DNA from: Bacteroidales bacterium
Lineage (GTDB): Bacteria; Bacteroidota; Bacteroidia; Bacteroidales; VadinHA17
Length of the DNA: 54,969 bases
Assembly (NCBI GenBank): GCA_029932855.1
Contig: JAOZPG010000017.1
Span: forward strand, 1-54,969
Direction of reading: 5' to 3'
In this document: positions 18,842 through 27,694 of the stretch, piece by piece
Numbering within the stretch: position 1 is the stretch's first letter
Layout: every line of letters starts with the position of its first letter
Position numbers and translations under genes: made by a program
The notes under the pieces: model-generated
The model's input: only the letters and a program-made list of their open reading frames with translations
Database searches by the model: none
Told to the model about the DNA's origin: nothing

Positions 18842-18950
18842 AGGTTGAATTCATTGTCCTGATGCCTGGTCAAACAAAGCTTATCCACATAACACAAAAC
18901 TATCAGAACCTTCTAATGATCTGACCCTGAGAGGCTTTCTTGCCTTAGCC

Positions 18951-19631
18951 TTAATTAATATTGCCAAGGAAAACTTTCCATATTAAGTTTGAACGATCAC
19001 CAAAATTTTTATTCACTTTTTTAGCAATTATTTCAACCCTGTTTGTGGCAGAATGGATCAATAGTGAATCTCCGGAATTAATTCCAATTATTTTATCGTA
19101 GTAAGTCACCTCTCCCTTATAAAGACTATCCCTTGAAAAATGCAATGGAGTTTCAAGGACAAAATCCTGGCTTGAAACAATCAATTCGTCATATTTACAG
19201 CTATCAAGCTGCTCCATAAATCCATATAATGTTAATTCCTCCGACTTTCCATTAGTTAAATCGATATTGATTCCTGCATTATTATCAATAAACAGATCAA
19301 AGATCATTTCTCCTGCCTGGCTCCTGAAGGCAGAATCATAATCCTGCCTTGAGTAGATCATTACATATTCTCCAAAGTCCCGTATCTTTTCTATTGCACG
19401 CTCTTCAAAGGCATTCAGTTTAATTTCATCCAGTTTTTCAATCTCAAACTCTTTTTCAAAAGACTGAACCATTTCCGATCTAATCCTGTCCACTTCATTG
19501 TAATCAGCTATTAGCTGCTCATCATCCTGAATACAAGCGTTTTCCCATGGATCAGGCTCACTGCAGTTTGGAGATCCCAGGATCAGGAGCCCAAGCATTA
19601 AGAATAATATATGTTCAGGTTTTATTCTCAT
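18951..19631 (-). CDS. Hypothetical putative lipoprotein
   Basis: A 226-residue protein with a hydrophobic N-terminus followed by LGSPNCSEPDP, a plausible lipobox with C23 as lipidation site. The mature part is acidic, probably helical at first (VDRIRSEMVQSFEKEFE), then beta-rich. No family recognised. Its ATG follows directly on the stop of the upstream gene (19632-19634), so the two are very likely translationally coupled and act together. Confidence 0.6.
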   Translation of the reverse strand: MRIKPEHILFLMLGLLILGSPNCSEPDPWENACIQDDEQLIADYNEVDRIRSEMVQSFEKEFEIEKLDEIKLNAFEERAIEKIRDFGEYVMIYSRQDYDSAFRSQAGEMIFDLFIDNNAGINIDLTNGKSEELTLYGFMEQLDSCKYDELIVSSQDFVLETPLHFSRDSLYKGEVTYYDKIIGINSGDSLLIHSATNRVEIIAKKVNKNFGDRSNLIWKVFLGNIN

Positions 19632-20564
19632 TTACTCCTCACTTTTCTGTCTGAATCTTAATACAGATATTTTATTCCCTGAATAAACAGTTTCAACTAT
19701 TTCGATATCCTTTAAACTATTTACCGGCATTGTAAGCTTGTCAATAAATTCATCCTTATTATAAAGCTCCATGCCTGCCTGTCCTTTATCAAATATCTGG
19801 TATATATATGCACTATCTGATATCATCCTGTCCAAATTAGACCTTCTTCTCTTCCAGTCTTTAACATTTGTAGAAGAAAAATAACTTATCATCAAAGCAA
19901 AATCATTAGGATAGAGATAAATTTTTTCAGAAACATCAATTTTATCCAGTATCCGTATTATTGTATCAGGCTTATAATATGGAGCCTTCACAATAAATTT
20001 CACAGTCTTCATTTTTGTCTTCAATTGAAAATCCCCATAGGGTTCAATGTTCATATAAAGGGGAGACTCATTTTCATTTAAAATTATAATCTCTGTTAAT
20101 GTATCTCTTATCCTTCTTTTGGTGTAAGCATCAGCAAATGAAAAATTATATGATTTATTTCCCAGGGTTTTAACCAGAACTATTGCCAGAATAAGCAAGA
20201 GTAACAGTCCGGAAATTTTATGCCATTGCTTTAATCCTTTTGATTTTACTTCCTCATCAAGGCCGGGAAAATGATCTTTGTTCCTGAACTTAAAATCATT
20301 CCAGTCTATATACCCGGCATACCTGCTCAAAAAATTCAGAACATCCACCCTGGGAAGCGAACTATTCCCGGATTTCATATGGGTATAGAACCATTTCTCA
20401 CTAATATGCTCGCTGACCTTTTCCAGAAGATCTTCCTGGAAATTAACAATATCCTGACCCTTCCATTCAGATATATCGGAATCAATACCGGGATAGGATT
20501 GTTTCATCTTTGCAACAATCTCTTCCTTTAATTTACCCAGATATTGACTCTCCCTTTCTCTCAC
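19632..20564 (-). CDS. Hypothetical membrane protein with Bacteroidota N-terminal HTH-like domain
   Basis: A 310-residue protein. The N-terminal ~95 residues (KSGNSSLPRVDVLNFLSRY, then GYIDWNDF) resemble a helical module at the start of many uncharacterised Bacteroidota proteins, in which a short recognition-like helix precedes a W-x-x-F end. A single membrane segment follows at about 118-136 (WHKISGLLLLLILAIVLV). The remainder is a predicted periplasmic beta-rich domain. The topology (cytoplasmic sensor-like module, one TM, outside domain) resembles an anti-sigma-like or signal-transfer protein, but this is inference. It is directly coupled to the lipoprotein gene downstream. Confidence 0.6.
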   Translation of the reverse strand: MRERESQYLGKLKEEIVAKMKQSYPGIDSDISEWKGQDIVNFQEDLLEKVSEHISEKWFYTHMKSGNSSLPRVDVLNFLSRYAGYIDWNDFKFRNKDHFPGLDEEVKSKGLKQWHKISGLLLLLILAIVLVKTLGNKSYNFSFADAYTKRRIRDTLTEIIILNENESPLYMNIEPYGDFQLKTKMKTVKFIVKAPYYKPDTIIRILDKIDVSEKIYLYPNDFALMISYFSSTNVKDWKRRRSNLDRMISDSAYIYQIFDKGQAGMELYNKDEFIDKLTMPVNSLKDIEIVETVYSGNKISVLRFRQKSEE

Positions 20565-20714
20565 AAATATAGGTTCTTGTTTGCCCGAACGCTTGAAAAA
20601 TAATTGTAAAGTAATTTACAATTCAGTTACAGCTGTTTTTCAAAAAAAAATGGAATATCAAAACTATGTTTAATCTAAAATTAGATTCCTTGAAATCCTT
20701 TAAAAAAGAAAATT

Positions 20715-21836
20715 ATGAAAAAACCTGCTTCTCTCAAAACAGAAATTAATAAATACAAGGGAACATATTTCCTGAAGGTATTACTATTTTTTGGTCTATG
20801 CATGCTTTTTGTCCCTTATGTTATCCAGGGGCAAAGCTCTAAAAAACTGGTTATGAAGGCATATCAATTGAGAATGAATGGAAAAACCGATGAGGGAAAA
20901 AGCATTCTTGACCAGGTTCTCCTGAATGATTCCACCTGTGCCCTTGCCTGGTTTGAACTTGCCCGAACACAACATCATATGCTTTTGGGAGGTGGAAAAA
21001 GTTCTGTTAACGAAATATTACACCTTAGCAACAAGGCTGTAAAGTACGACCCGGAAAATGCAGGCTATTTATTTCTACAGGCTAACAATTACTACCTGAA
21101 TGCCTATGTTTCAGATGGTTCGGAAAAAGATGCCAAACAATATATTGAAAAAGCATGTAAGTGCTTTAAGGATGTATTTAGCTTATTTCCTGACAATAAA
21201 GAAGCTCTTCTTTACCTGGTTGATACTTATGCTTCACTTCCTGAGAATATGGGAGGCAACAAAGAAAAAGCCGATTTTTATGCACAAAAACTCAATGAAC
21301 TGGATAAGGCAAGTGGTGCAGAAGCCATGGCCCTATTGATGCCTGACAGTTCTGACAAAGTTCAATATTGGAGTGAAATATACAATTCACACCCAACAGC
21401 CTTCGCTGCAGAGAAACTGGGAAAAGCATATTTCTATTCGGAAGATATTGCAAATGGCGCAAAATACCTTGAAGAGGCAATGAGGCTCGATCCGGCCAAA
21501 AATCTGCTTCAACTGGATATTGGACGAGCATATATTATGATGCTGATGCAGCAAAAAGGAGACAAAAATGAAAATATGGCCCTCGCCAAAAAGTCTTTTC
21601 AGAAATTCCTTGATAATAATCAAAATGAAATAAATCCATATAAGGCATATTGTATTGGTTGGATGGCGAAACTTGAAAATTTTTCAGGGAATTCAGAAAA
21701 GGCAAAAGAACTTGTTGCCAAAGCAAAGGAACTTGATCCGTATTTCTCAAATGCCTTTGGTATTCCTTCACAAGGTCTTTACTCATCACCCGGTCATGTA
21801 GAATTATATTTCAGTTCTTATTTCAGACCTTTTTAA
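20715..21836 (+). CDS. Exported TPR-repeat protein
   Basis: A 373-residue protein with a late signal peptide (hydrophobic LKVLLFFGLCMLFVPYV near residues 21-37, cleavage near QGQS). Several tetratricopeptide repeats follow (AYQLRMNGKTDEGKSILDQV, CALAWFELARTQ, and the AAEKLGKAYFYSEDIANGAKY stretch), giving a helical scaffold for protein-protein contacts in the periplasm. No enzymatic motif is seen. It is divergent from the 19632-20564 gene. Confidence 0.7.
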   Translation: MKKPASLKTEINKYKGTYFLKVLLFFGLCMLFVPYVIQGQSSKKLVMKAYQLRMNGKTDEGKSILDQVLLNDSTCALAWFELARTQHHMLLGGGKSSVNEILHLSNKAVKYDPENAGYLFLQANNYYLNAYVSDGSEKDAKQYIEKACKCFKDVFSLFPDNKEALLYLVDTYASLPENMGGNKEKADFYAQKLNELDKASGAEAMALLMPDSSDKVQYWSEIYNSHPTAFAAEKLGKAYFYSEDIANGAKYLEEAMRLDPAKNLLQLDIGRAYIMMLMQQKGDKNENMALAKKSFQKFLDNNQNEINPYKAYCIGWMAKLENFSGNSEKAKELVAKAKELDPYFSNAFGIPSQGLYSSPGHVELYFSSYFRPF

Positions 21837-21872
21837 TAATAGTAGTTCCATCAAGTAAAATTGAAATAAATC

Positions 21873-22001
21873 ATGATAATATCTATCCGAATTTTTCATT
21901 GGCTCCCGCGGGTTATCTGTATCCTGGCAATTACTTTCCCATTTGTCCTGGCAGGGTTTCTGTTTATTGTGAGCCATAATATGAAGAAAAATAAACTTTA
22001 A
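21873..22001 (+). CDS. Small single-pass membrane protein, possibly a truncated DUF7670-like protein
   Basis: A 42-codon frame, ATG to TAA, encodes MIISIRIFHWLPRVICILAI followed by a hydrophobic segment and a basic tail ending NMKKNKL. The N-terminal part strongly resembles the start of small Bacteroidota membrane proteins (xRxxHWxPRxxCILAI), which normally continue for another ~60 residues. Here the frame ends after one membrane helix. It may be a functional micro-membrane protein or a truncated remnant. The family link is from memory. Confidence 0.45.
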   Translation: MIISIRIFHWLPRVICILAITFPFVLAGFLFIVSHNMKKNKL

Positions 22002-22029
22002 AAGACTTATGCCAAAGATCTATTCTCTT

Positions 22030-22980
22030 ATGAAAACAACAAATCATCTATATTTTTTAGCTAATGCAGGATTGATTCTTTTTGCACTGTTTAGTTGTGA
22101 GAAAAAAGATGTCGCCACTATTCCTGTCTTAACTACAGATGTTGTTAGTACTATAACAGCAGTCTCTGCCACTTGTGGAGGCAATATATCAGATGATGGT
22201 GGCGCAACCATAATGGAAAGAGGTGTATGTTGGAGTATAGCGCAAACTCCAACTGAAGGTGATAATAAAACAAGCGACGGGACCGGAACAGGCAGTTTCA
22301 CAAGTCTGTTGACAGGGCTGCAACCAAATACAAATTATTATGCCAGAGCCTATGCCATCAATAGTTCCGGAACAGGCTTTGGAAATACACTTTCATTTAC
22401 TACAAGTGCAACTGTAACAGATATTGATGGCAATGTATATAATACGATTAACATTGGCACCCAGGTATGGATGGCCGAAAATCTGAAAGTAACAAGATAT
22501 CGCAATGGCGATCCTATACCCAATGTAAGCGGTGAACAATGGGATGATCTTGTTACCGGGGCTTATTGTAGTTATGACAATAAGGAAGATAATCGTTCAA
22601 CATATGGTCTTTTATATAACTGGTATGCGGCAAACGACAACAGGAATATCTGTCCTGAGGGATGGCATATACCAACAATGGACGAGTGGGAAACTCTTGC
22701 TGCCACAGGCTTGGAATTAAAAGAAACAGGAACTGAACATTGGAAGAGCCCAAATGAATGTAGGCCTAATTCATCCGGATTTGAAGCACTCCCCGGGGGC
22801 AATTGTGGATTTGACGGGAATTTCAATGCGCTTACTGAAACTGGTTATTTGTGGACCGCAGACGAGGATAATGCTGAAAATGCCTGGGTAAGCTTGATCG
22901 ATCATTACAATTCCGGGCTGTCAGGTTGGGGCAATATGAATAAATGTGCTGGTTGCAGTATCAGGTGTATTAAGGATTAA
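22030..22980 (+). CDS. FISUMP-domain lipoprotein
   Basis: A 316-residue surface or periplasmic lipoprotein. I choose ATG 22030, giving a short signal peptide with lipobox LFALFSC; an in-frame ATG at 22009 lies upstream. A fibronectin-like domain (SATCGGNISDDGGATIMERG, ending in SFTTSA) precedes a Fib_succ_major (FISUMP) domain: VTDIDGNVYNTINIGTQVWM, AENLKVTRYRNGD, YGLLYNWYAA, CPEGWHIPTMDEW, GFEALPGG and SIRCIKD are its landmarks. The function of this domain is not established; it is thought to be an extracellular binding module. No T9SS domain is present. Confidence 0.85.
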   Translation: MKTTNHLYFLANAGLILFALFSCEKKDVATIPVLTTDVVSTITAVSATCGGNISDDGGATIMERGVCWSIAQTPTEGDNKTSDGTGTGSFTSLLTGLQPNTNYYARAYAINSSGTGFGNTLSFTTSATVTDIDGNVYNTINIGTQVWMAENLKVTRYRNGDPIPNVSGEQWDDLVTGAYCSYDNKEDNRSTYGLLYNWYAANDNRNICPEGWHIPTMDEWETLAATGLELKETGTEHWKSPNECRPNSSGFEALPGGNCGFDGNFNALTETGYLWTADEDNAENAWVSLIDHYNSGLSGWGNMNKCAGCSIRCIKD

Positions 22981-23058
22981 TTGCACTGTCGGGGATTTGC
23001 AATATCAGAATGCCTTTATGCAAGTTTTTGTTTTTGACCTCTTTTTAAACCCAATAAT

Positions 23059-23610
23059 ATGAAAAAAGATAAATCACTGATAAATTATGTTCTGGCGATA
23101 ATTGTTATTTCCTGTTTCATCAATCATAGCTATTCACAGGAAAACAGCGAAAGACAAAAATTTTATAATACATGGATCCGTTTTACAAATGACTCATTAA
23201 AATTAAAAGGCATACTCTATGAATTACAAGATTCATCAATTGTAATCTCAAACTCTCTGGTAGTTAAAAATTACCCTGATGGAGATTATGAATTAACCAG
23301 GATATATATTCAGGAAATAGCTAAAATTAAAACACGCAGGGAAAAAAACACAGGCAGGGGGATCTTAATAGGTGCTGTATCAGGTTTTGCCATAGGAGGA
23401 ATTATTGGTTTTATGGAGGGTGATGACCCTCCTGGCTGGTTTGCTTGGACAGCAGGAGAAAAAGCAACTATTTATGGCACCTTGCTTGGTGGATGTGGAG
23501 CTATTACCGGAGGAGCAATTGGCACTATTAGAATTAAATTTACAATAAACGGCAATGTTCAATCTTACAAAAACCAAAAAAAGAAAATGCAGAAGTATTC
23601 ATTGAAATAA
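23059..23610 (+). CDS. Hypothetical exported protein with glycine-zipper segment
   Basis: A 183-residue protein with a signal peptide (YVLAIIVISCFINHSYSQ). A beta-rich region of ~70 residues is followed by glycine-rich hydrophobic stretches (GRGILIGAVSGFAIGGIIG; GTLLGGCGAITGGAIGTI) spaced like glycine zippers, which usually embed in membranes or pack as helices. No family assigned. It heads a run of small same-strand envelope genes up to 25281. Confidence 0.55.
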   Translation: MKKDKSLINYVLAIIVISCFINHSYSQENSERQKFYNTWIRFTNDSLKLKGILYELQDSSIVISNSLVVKNYPDGDYELTRIYIQEIAKIKTRREKNTGRGILIGAVSGFAIGGIIGFMEGDDPPGWFAWTAGEKATIYGTLLGGCGAITGGAIGTIRIKFTINGNVQSYKNQKKKMQKYSLK

Positions 23611-23660
23611 TATGAAAAATATAATCTGCTTCATGGCAATCATTTATGGTGATAATTTTT

Positions 23661-23694
23661 CATCCTTCAATTAGCATAGGATATAAATTTTAGA
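23661..23694 (+). repeat. Upstream repeat, copy 1 of an intergenic leader duplication
   Basis: This 34-bp stretch (containing CAATTAGCATAGGATATAA) matches 24257-24290 at 29 of 34 positions. Both copies lie 17-70 bp upstream of genes with similar signal peptides, so the upstream region and leader appear to have been duplicated together. Confidence 0.7.
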
Positions 23695-23710
23695 ACTAGT
23701 AAATAAAATA

Positions 23711-24250
23711 ATGAAAAAAATATTTATTTCTCTTTGTTTAATGATCCAGACCATAATCTTCTTTTCATATGCAGCATATGGACAATTCACAATATGGGAA
23801 AAAGGTGAGACAGAAATAAGACCATTGAATAATATTAATTATAATATGGGTGAGGGGTCGCTCAATTCTTTAAATTATGAAAGACTGTTTTTTATCAACC
23901 GGAGATATTTCCTGGCAGCCCAGGCAGGCATTGGGAACAATGAAGAATGGCAGGATGAAACAGATCTTTCAGCTCCAATAAAATATACAACAATACCTCA
24001 TCATATTACCGGGAATTTAGGAAAAGGAAGGAATTTTTTTGAATTCGGATTAAGTGGGTTGATAGTTACCGGCGACCTGGACCAACATTATTTGTTCGGT
24101 CCGATTCTGGGATACAGACTACAGTCATTAAAGTTTAACAGAGTTAATTTTAGAATATATGTGAATTTTCCAATTAATTATCTCGTTCTATTTACGATTC
24201 CTGAAATCCTGTATCTTCCAATTGGAGCGAGTTTAGGTTTTTGCTTTTAA
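23711..24250 (+). CDS. Hypothetical exported beta-rich protein (possible small outer-membrane barrel)
   Basis: A 179-residue protein with a signal peptide (MKKIFISLCLMIQTIIFFS) ending AYGQ. The mature part alternates hydrophobic and polar residues and ends in GASLGFCF, with a terminal Phe, which fits a small outer-membrane barrel. No known family. Its first ~35 residues are similar in pattern to those of the gene at 24331 (YGQFTIWEKG versus YGQYTKWQKD), although the rest is unrelated. Confidence 0.55.
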   Translation: MKKIFISLCLMIQTIIFFSYAAYGQFTIWEKGETEIRPLNNINYNMGEGSLNSLNYERLFFINRRYFLAAQAGIGNNEEWQDETDLSAPIKYTTIPHHITGNLGKGRNFFEFGLSGLIVTGDLDQHYLFGPILGYRLQSLKFNRVNFRIYVNFPINYLVLFTIPEILYLPIGASLGFCF

Positions 24251-24256
24251 TAAATT

Positions 24257-24290
24257 TATCCATCAATTAGTATAGGATATAAGTTCTAGA
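24257..24290 (+). repeat. Upstream repeat, copy 2 of an intergenic leader duplication
   Basis: Matches 23661-23694 at 29 of 34 positions (core CAATTAGTATAGGATATAA). Shorter traces of the same motif occur at about 24816-24827 and 25279-25294 near the next two genes, suggesting that the whole gene run grew by local duplication. Confidence 0.7.
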
Positions 24291-24330
24291 AAAATAAAAT
24301 CAAAAATTAAGCATAACAAAACTCTTTTTA

Positions 24331-24801
24331 ATGAAAAAACTAATTCTCTTTCTCTGTTTTATTCCCGTAGTTACATTTTTTCTTTCACATAAGTCATACG
24401 GACAATATACTAAATGGCAAAAGGATGTTAGTTACCAGGGCATCGAATTTAAGAAAATACGCTTCAGAGTTGAAAAAGCGGATACAACTTATTCTGTAGG
24501 TATTCTGGCAGAAAAGACAATAATCGATGGCTATCCATGCTATAAGGATGTTATGTTTTCAAAAGAATGGGATTTAACAAGTTTTATACTAAGCGACGAT
24601 GACACAATAGCAGGAAATGTATTTAAAAAAGATACGAAAGTTTTTATTCAGAAAAATGATGCAGGGTTCAAAATGTATTGCTTATATGATCCGGTTATTC
24701 AGGATTATCATTGTAAGGGAACTAATTATAAAAGATTACTTTTTATGGGAAGCACAGCACTTCAATTGTACCCTGGCGGACAATTAAAATATTTTGATTA
24801 A
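24331..24801 (+). CDS. Hypothetical exported protein
   Basis: A 156-residue protein with a signal peptide (MKKLILFLCFIPVVTFFLS, cleavage near SYGQ). The mature part is soluble-looking and basic/aromatic, with two cysteines (GYPCYKDVMF and YDYHC-like VIQDYHCKG) that could pair. No family recognised. It shares the upstream repeat and leader pattern with the gene at 23711. Confidence 0.5.
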   Translation: MKKLILFLCFIPVVTFFLSHKSYGQYTKWQKDVSYQGIEFKKIRFRVEKADTTYSVGILAEKTIIDGYPCYKDVMFSKEWDLTSFILSDDDTIAGNVFKKDTKVFIQKNDAGFKMYCLYDPVIQDYHCKGTNYKRLLFMGSTALQLYPGGQLKYFD

Positions 24802-24876
24802 TCAATTCTCAGGGAATTAGTATAGTGAAAAATACATGAGATTATCTATTCATTAAAATAAAGGAGTAAACAAATT

Positions 24877-25281
24877 ATGATTGAACATGTACACAAGCAC
24901 ATCACCACAGAACTTCAGCAGAATACAAAAACTGACATAATTTTTATTCTGGCTGCTATTATTCTTAACCTGATCGGACTGGCTGTAAATTCAGGATTTA
25001 CTGAAAAATCACGTACTGAAAACTCTTTCCTGGTAGCAATGTTTCTTTTCGTAGTACTGATTGTAATAGTAAATATTGTTGTGATCTTCGGATTACGTAA
25101 AGGTCAACAAACAAGATCAATGCTTATTAACGGCCTTATTAAAATGTATAAGGACCAGGATGTGGACAAGTATTATGACAACAGCCTCCTGGAGAACTAT
25201 AACATAAGGTATAACCTGTTTATCACAGTGGTTGTTTTAACAGGCATTATTGCAATACTGGTGCCATTTATAATCAGATAG
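24877..25281 (+). CDS. Hypothetical small membrane protein (three helices)
   Basis: A 134-residue protein with three clear hydrophobic helices (FILAAIILNLIGLAV; LVAMFLFVVLIVIVNIVVIF; LFITVVVLTGIIAILVPF) and a charged loop containing YKDQDVDKYYDNSLLENYN. No enzyme motif. It is the last of the small envelope genes before the histidine kinase, 67 bp downstream. Confidence 0.55.
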   Translation: MIEHVHKHITTELQQNTKTDIIFILAAIILNLIGLAVNSGFTEKSRTENSFLVAMFLFVVLIVIVNIVVIFGLRKGQQTRSMLINGLIKMYKDQDVDKYYDNSLLENYNIRYNLFITVVVLTGIIAILVPFIIR

Positions 25282-25348
25282 GATATAAAATTCTAATGGT
25301 TTTTGTAGATTTACAAGGATATTATCAGAAATAATATAGTAGATCTGC

Positions 25349-27418
25349 ATGAAGAGTTTAACCCTGATTCTCATACTCGTCCTGCAAACAGGACTTGTCT
25401 TACCAGCCGTATCGCAGGACGACCCGCTAATTCAAGGGGGAGTACTTGACCTGAGGGGATACTCAATAAATAAAGACTTCTCTATAAAGCTTGACGGCGA
25501 ATGGGAGTTCTACTGGGATAATTATTTATACCCGGATGACTTTCAGGCAGGAAAGCATCCGCAAGCCGATTGCTTAACTGAGGTTCCTTCATACTGGGGA
25601 AACTACCAGATTGATGGAAAAAACCTGACCGGGTTTGGTCATGGCACATACAGGCTATTAATTCTCTTACCTGAAGGATACAGAAATATCCTTGCTTTTG
25701 ACATTCCCGGTTTTGATGTTTCCTGCACAATGTACATCGATAATAAGCTTGCAGTAAGTGCAGGAGAAACAGGTACATCAAAATACAACAGTAAAGGGGG
25801 ATATAAACCTTTGGTTACCGGCTACAAGCCTGTAACAGATTCCATTAACATCCTGATACAGGTTTCCAACTACCAGCATCGCAGGGGAGGGTTCTGGAAA
25901 TCAATTAAGATCGGAGACCCAAGAAAGATCAATAAACTGGCCGACGAATATGCCTTTGTCAGCTACCTCTCACTGGGAGTACTCTTTGCTTTTGCTGTTT
26001 TCTTTTTCCTGTTTTTCCTTTTATTTAAAGAAGATAAAGTATTACTGTTTTTTGCAATTACCCTTTCAGGAATATTTTTACGTTTTGTAACAACCGACCT
26101 CTACCCTATATTAATATTTACCAATATCTCATGGATGTGGATGATCAGACTGGAATACCTGGGTACTTTTATTGCCTTTATTTTTGGCATGTGGTATTTC
26201 CATTCCATCTATCCCTCAAAGGCATTTAAATATTTTGCCATAGTGAATACTGCCCTTTCTTCAGTTGCAGTTATTCTTGTGACCTTCTTCAGTGTGTTCG
26301 TTTTCTCACACACAATGCTTTACTTCCAACCTGCAGTACTGATCTTTATACTCTGGTTTGTAATTGCCGGTTTCATTAAGCTTTTCAAACCCTTCCCCGG
26401 GAAGTGGGCATATTTTGCAGGATCCGTGGTTTTCATACTGGCCCTGGTAAATGATATTATGCTTGCTAATTCCAAAACTGCCCTTTCCCATGATTATATT
26501 ATTCACTTTGCAATTCAGGTATTTGTATTCATCCAGGCGGTTCTACTTATTAAAAAGTGGATTGTTGCATATTATGAAAAGGAAAAACTGCATACTGAAA
26601 TCACTCACCTGAACAAGAATCTTGAAACAATAGTAAGAAAAAGAACATCACAGCTTGAATCACAAAATCTTGAAATAAATAAGCAAAAAGAAAAAATTGA
26701 AAACCAGAATAAAAAGCTCCAGGAATCGCTGGATTTTAAGAACAAGTTCTTCTCAATAATTGCTCATGACCTTAAAAGTCCCATTTCCAGCCTTGTACAG
26801 GCATGGGAGCTTATGGATGAAGATCTCCCGGAAAAAGAAAAAGAGGAACTAATGACTTCCACCAAAGGACTTGTAAAATCGGCTGCCGACCTGATCGACA
26901 ACCTTCTGTACTGGGGTCTCAGCCAGGGAGATCAGATACATTATAATCCTGAAAATATAATGCTCAGGGAAATAATTGATGGATCAGTCAGCCTGTTTAG
27001 CAAAAGTGCACATCAAAAATCAATCAAGCTGAAGATATTATGCGAAAAGAATTGTTCAGCTTATATTGACAGGGAACTTTTTCAGATAGTATTACGCAAT
27101 CTTATATCCAATGCCATTAAGTTTACCAATCCGCACGGAACGGTCAGTATCAAAGGTGGTCCGGATAAAGAGAATACATCTGCAACAATCATTTCTATTG
27201 AAGATAACGGATTGGGAATGAGCCGGGAAACAATAAAAAATATTTTTGATAATAAGGATATCATTAGCACATCAGGTACAGCGAATGAACGGGGGACTGG
27301 ACTGGGCCTCAGACTCTGCATCGAACTGATTAAGATAAACCAAAGTAAGATAAACATCGAGAGCACTCCCGGTAAAGGAACGACGATCAGTCTGCAGCTT
27401 CCCGGTAAGTCGAATTAA
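25349..27418 (+). CDS. 7TMR-DISM sensor histidine kinase
   Basis: A 689-residue membrane sensor kinase. A signal peptide is followed by a periplasmic jelly-roll sensor (GEWEFYWDNYLYPDDF, VPSYWGNYQIDGKN, VSNYQHRRGGFWKSI) of the carbohydrate-binding-like type common in 7TMR-DISM proteins. About seven membrane helices span residues ~205-400. A coiled coil (about 405-460) leads to HisKA with the phosphoacceptor H473 in IIAHDLKSPISS, and HATPase_c with the N box NLISNAIKF, G1 DNGLGM and G2 GTGLGLRL. All catalytic boxes are intact. There is no receiver domain and no response-regulator gene nearby, so the partner is encoded elsewhere. Ligand unknown. Confidence 0.92.
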   Translation: MKSLTLILILVLQTGLVLPAVSQDDPLIQGGVLDLRGYSINKDFSIKLDGEWEFYWDNYLYPDDFQAGKHPQADCLTEVPSYWGNYQIDGKNLTGFGHGTYRLLILLPEGYRNILAFDIPGFDVSCTMYIDNKLAVSAGETGTSKYNSKGGYKPLVTGYKPVTDSINILIQVSNYQHRRGGFWKSIKIGDPRKINKLADEYAFVSYLSLGVLFAFAVFFFLFFLLFKEDKVLLFFAITLSGIFLRFVTTDLYPILIFTNISWMWMIRLEYLGTFIAFIFGMWYFHSIYPSKAFKYFAIVNTALSSVAVILVTFFSVFVFSHTMLYFQPAVLIFILWFVIAGFIKLFKPFPGKWAYFAGSVVFILALVNDIMLANSKTALSHDYIIHFAIQVFVFIQAVLLIKKWIVAYYEKEKLHTEITHLNKNLETIVRKRTSQLESQNLEINKQKEKIENQNKKLQESLDFKNKFFSIIAHDLKSPISSLVQAWELMDEDLPEKEKEELMTSTKGLVKSAADLIDNLLYWGLSQGDQIHYNPENIMLREIIDGSVSLFSKSAHQKSIKLKILCEKNCSAYIDRELFQIVLRNLISNAIKFTNPHGTVSIKGGPDKENTSATIISIEDNGLGMSRETIKNIFDNKDIISTSGTANERGTGLGLRLCIELIKINQSKINIESTPGKGTTISLQLPGKSN

Positions 27419-27694
27419 ATAACTGTTCAACATTTCCTTTTTAGCAAAGATCTCAAATTAATAAATTCAAAAACTTAATATTAAGCTCTTTCATAATAAA
27501 CTATTATGCCATCAGCCAAAAGTTCATGCTTTCGACTGGTCTGTACCATTGACAGGCATCCTGTTATTGGCATGGCCACAGCTTTTGCAGATGAATAGAC
27601 TTCCAATCCTAAAAGGTTTTGTATATGGAAGTATTCCTTGTAATTTTGTTTTATATGGCATGTTTCTTGACATGATATATATCTGGTATTAATA

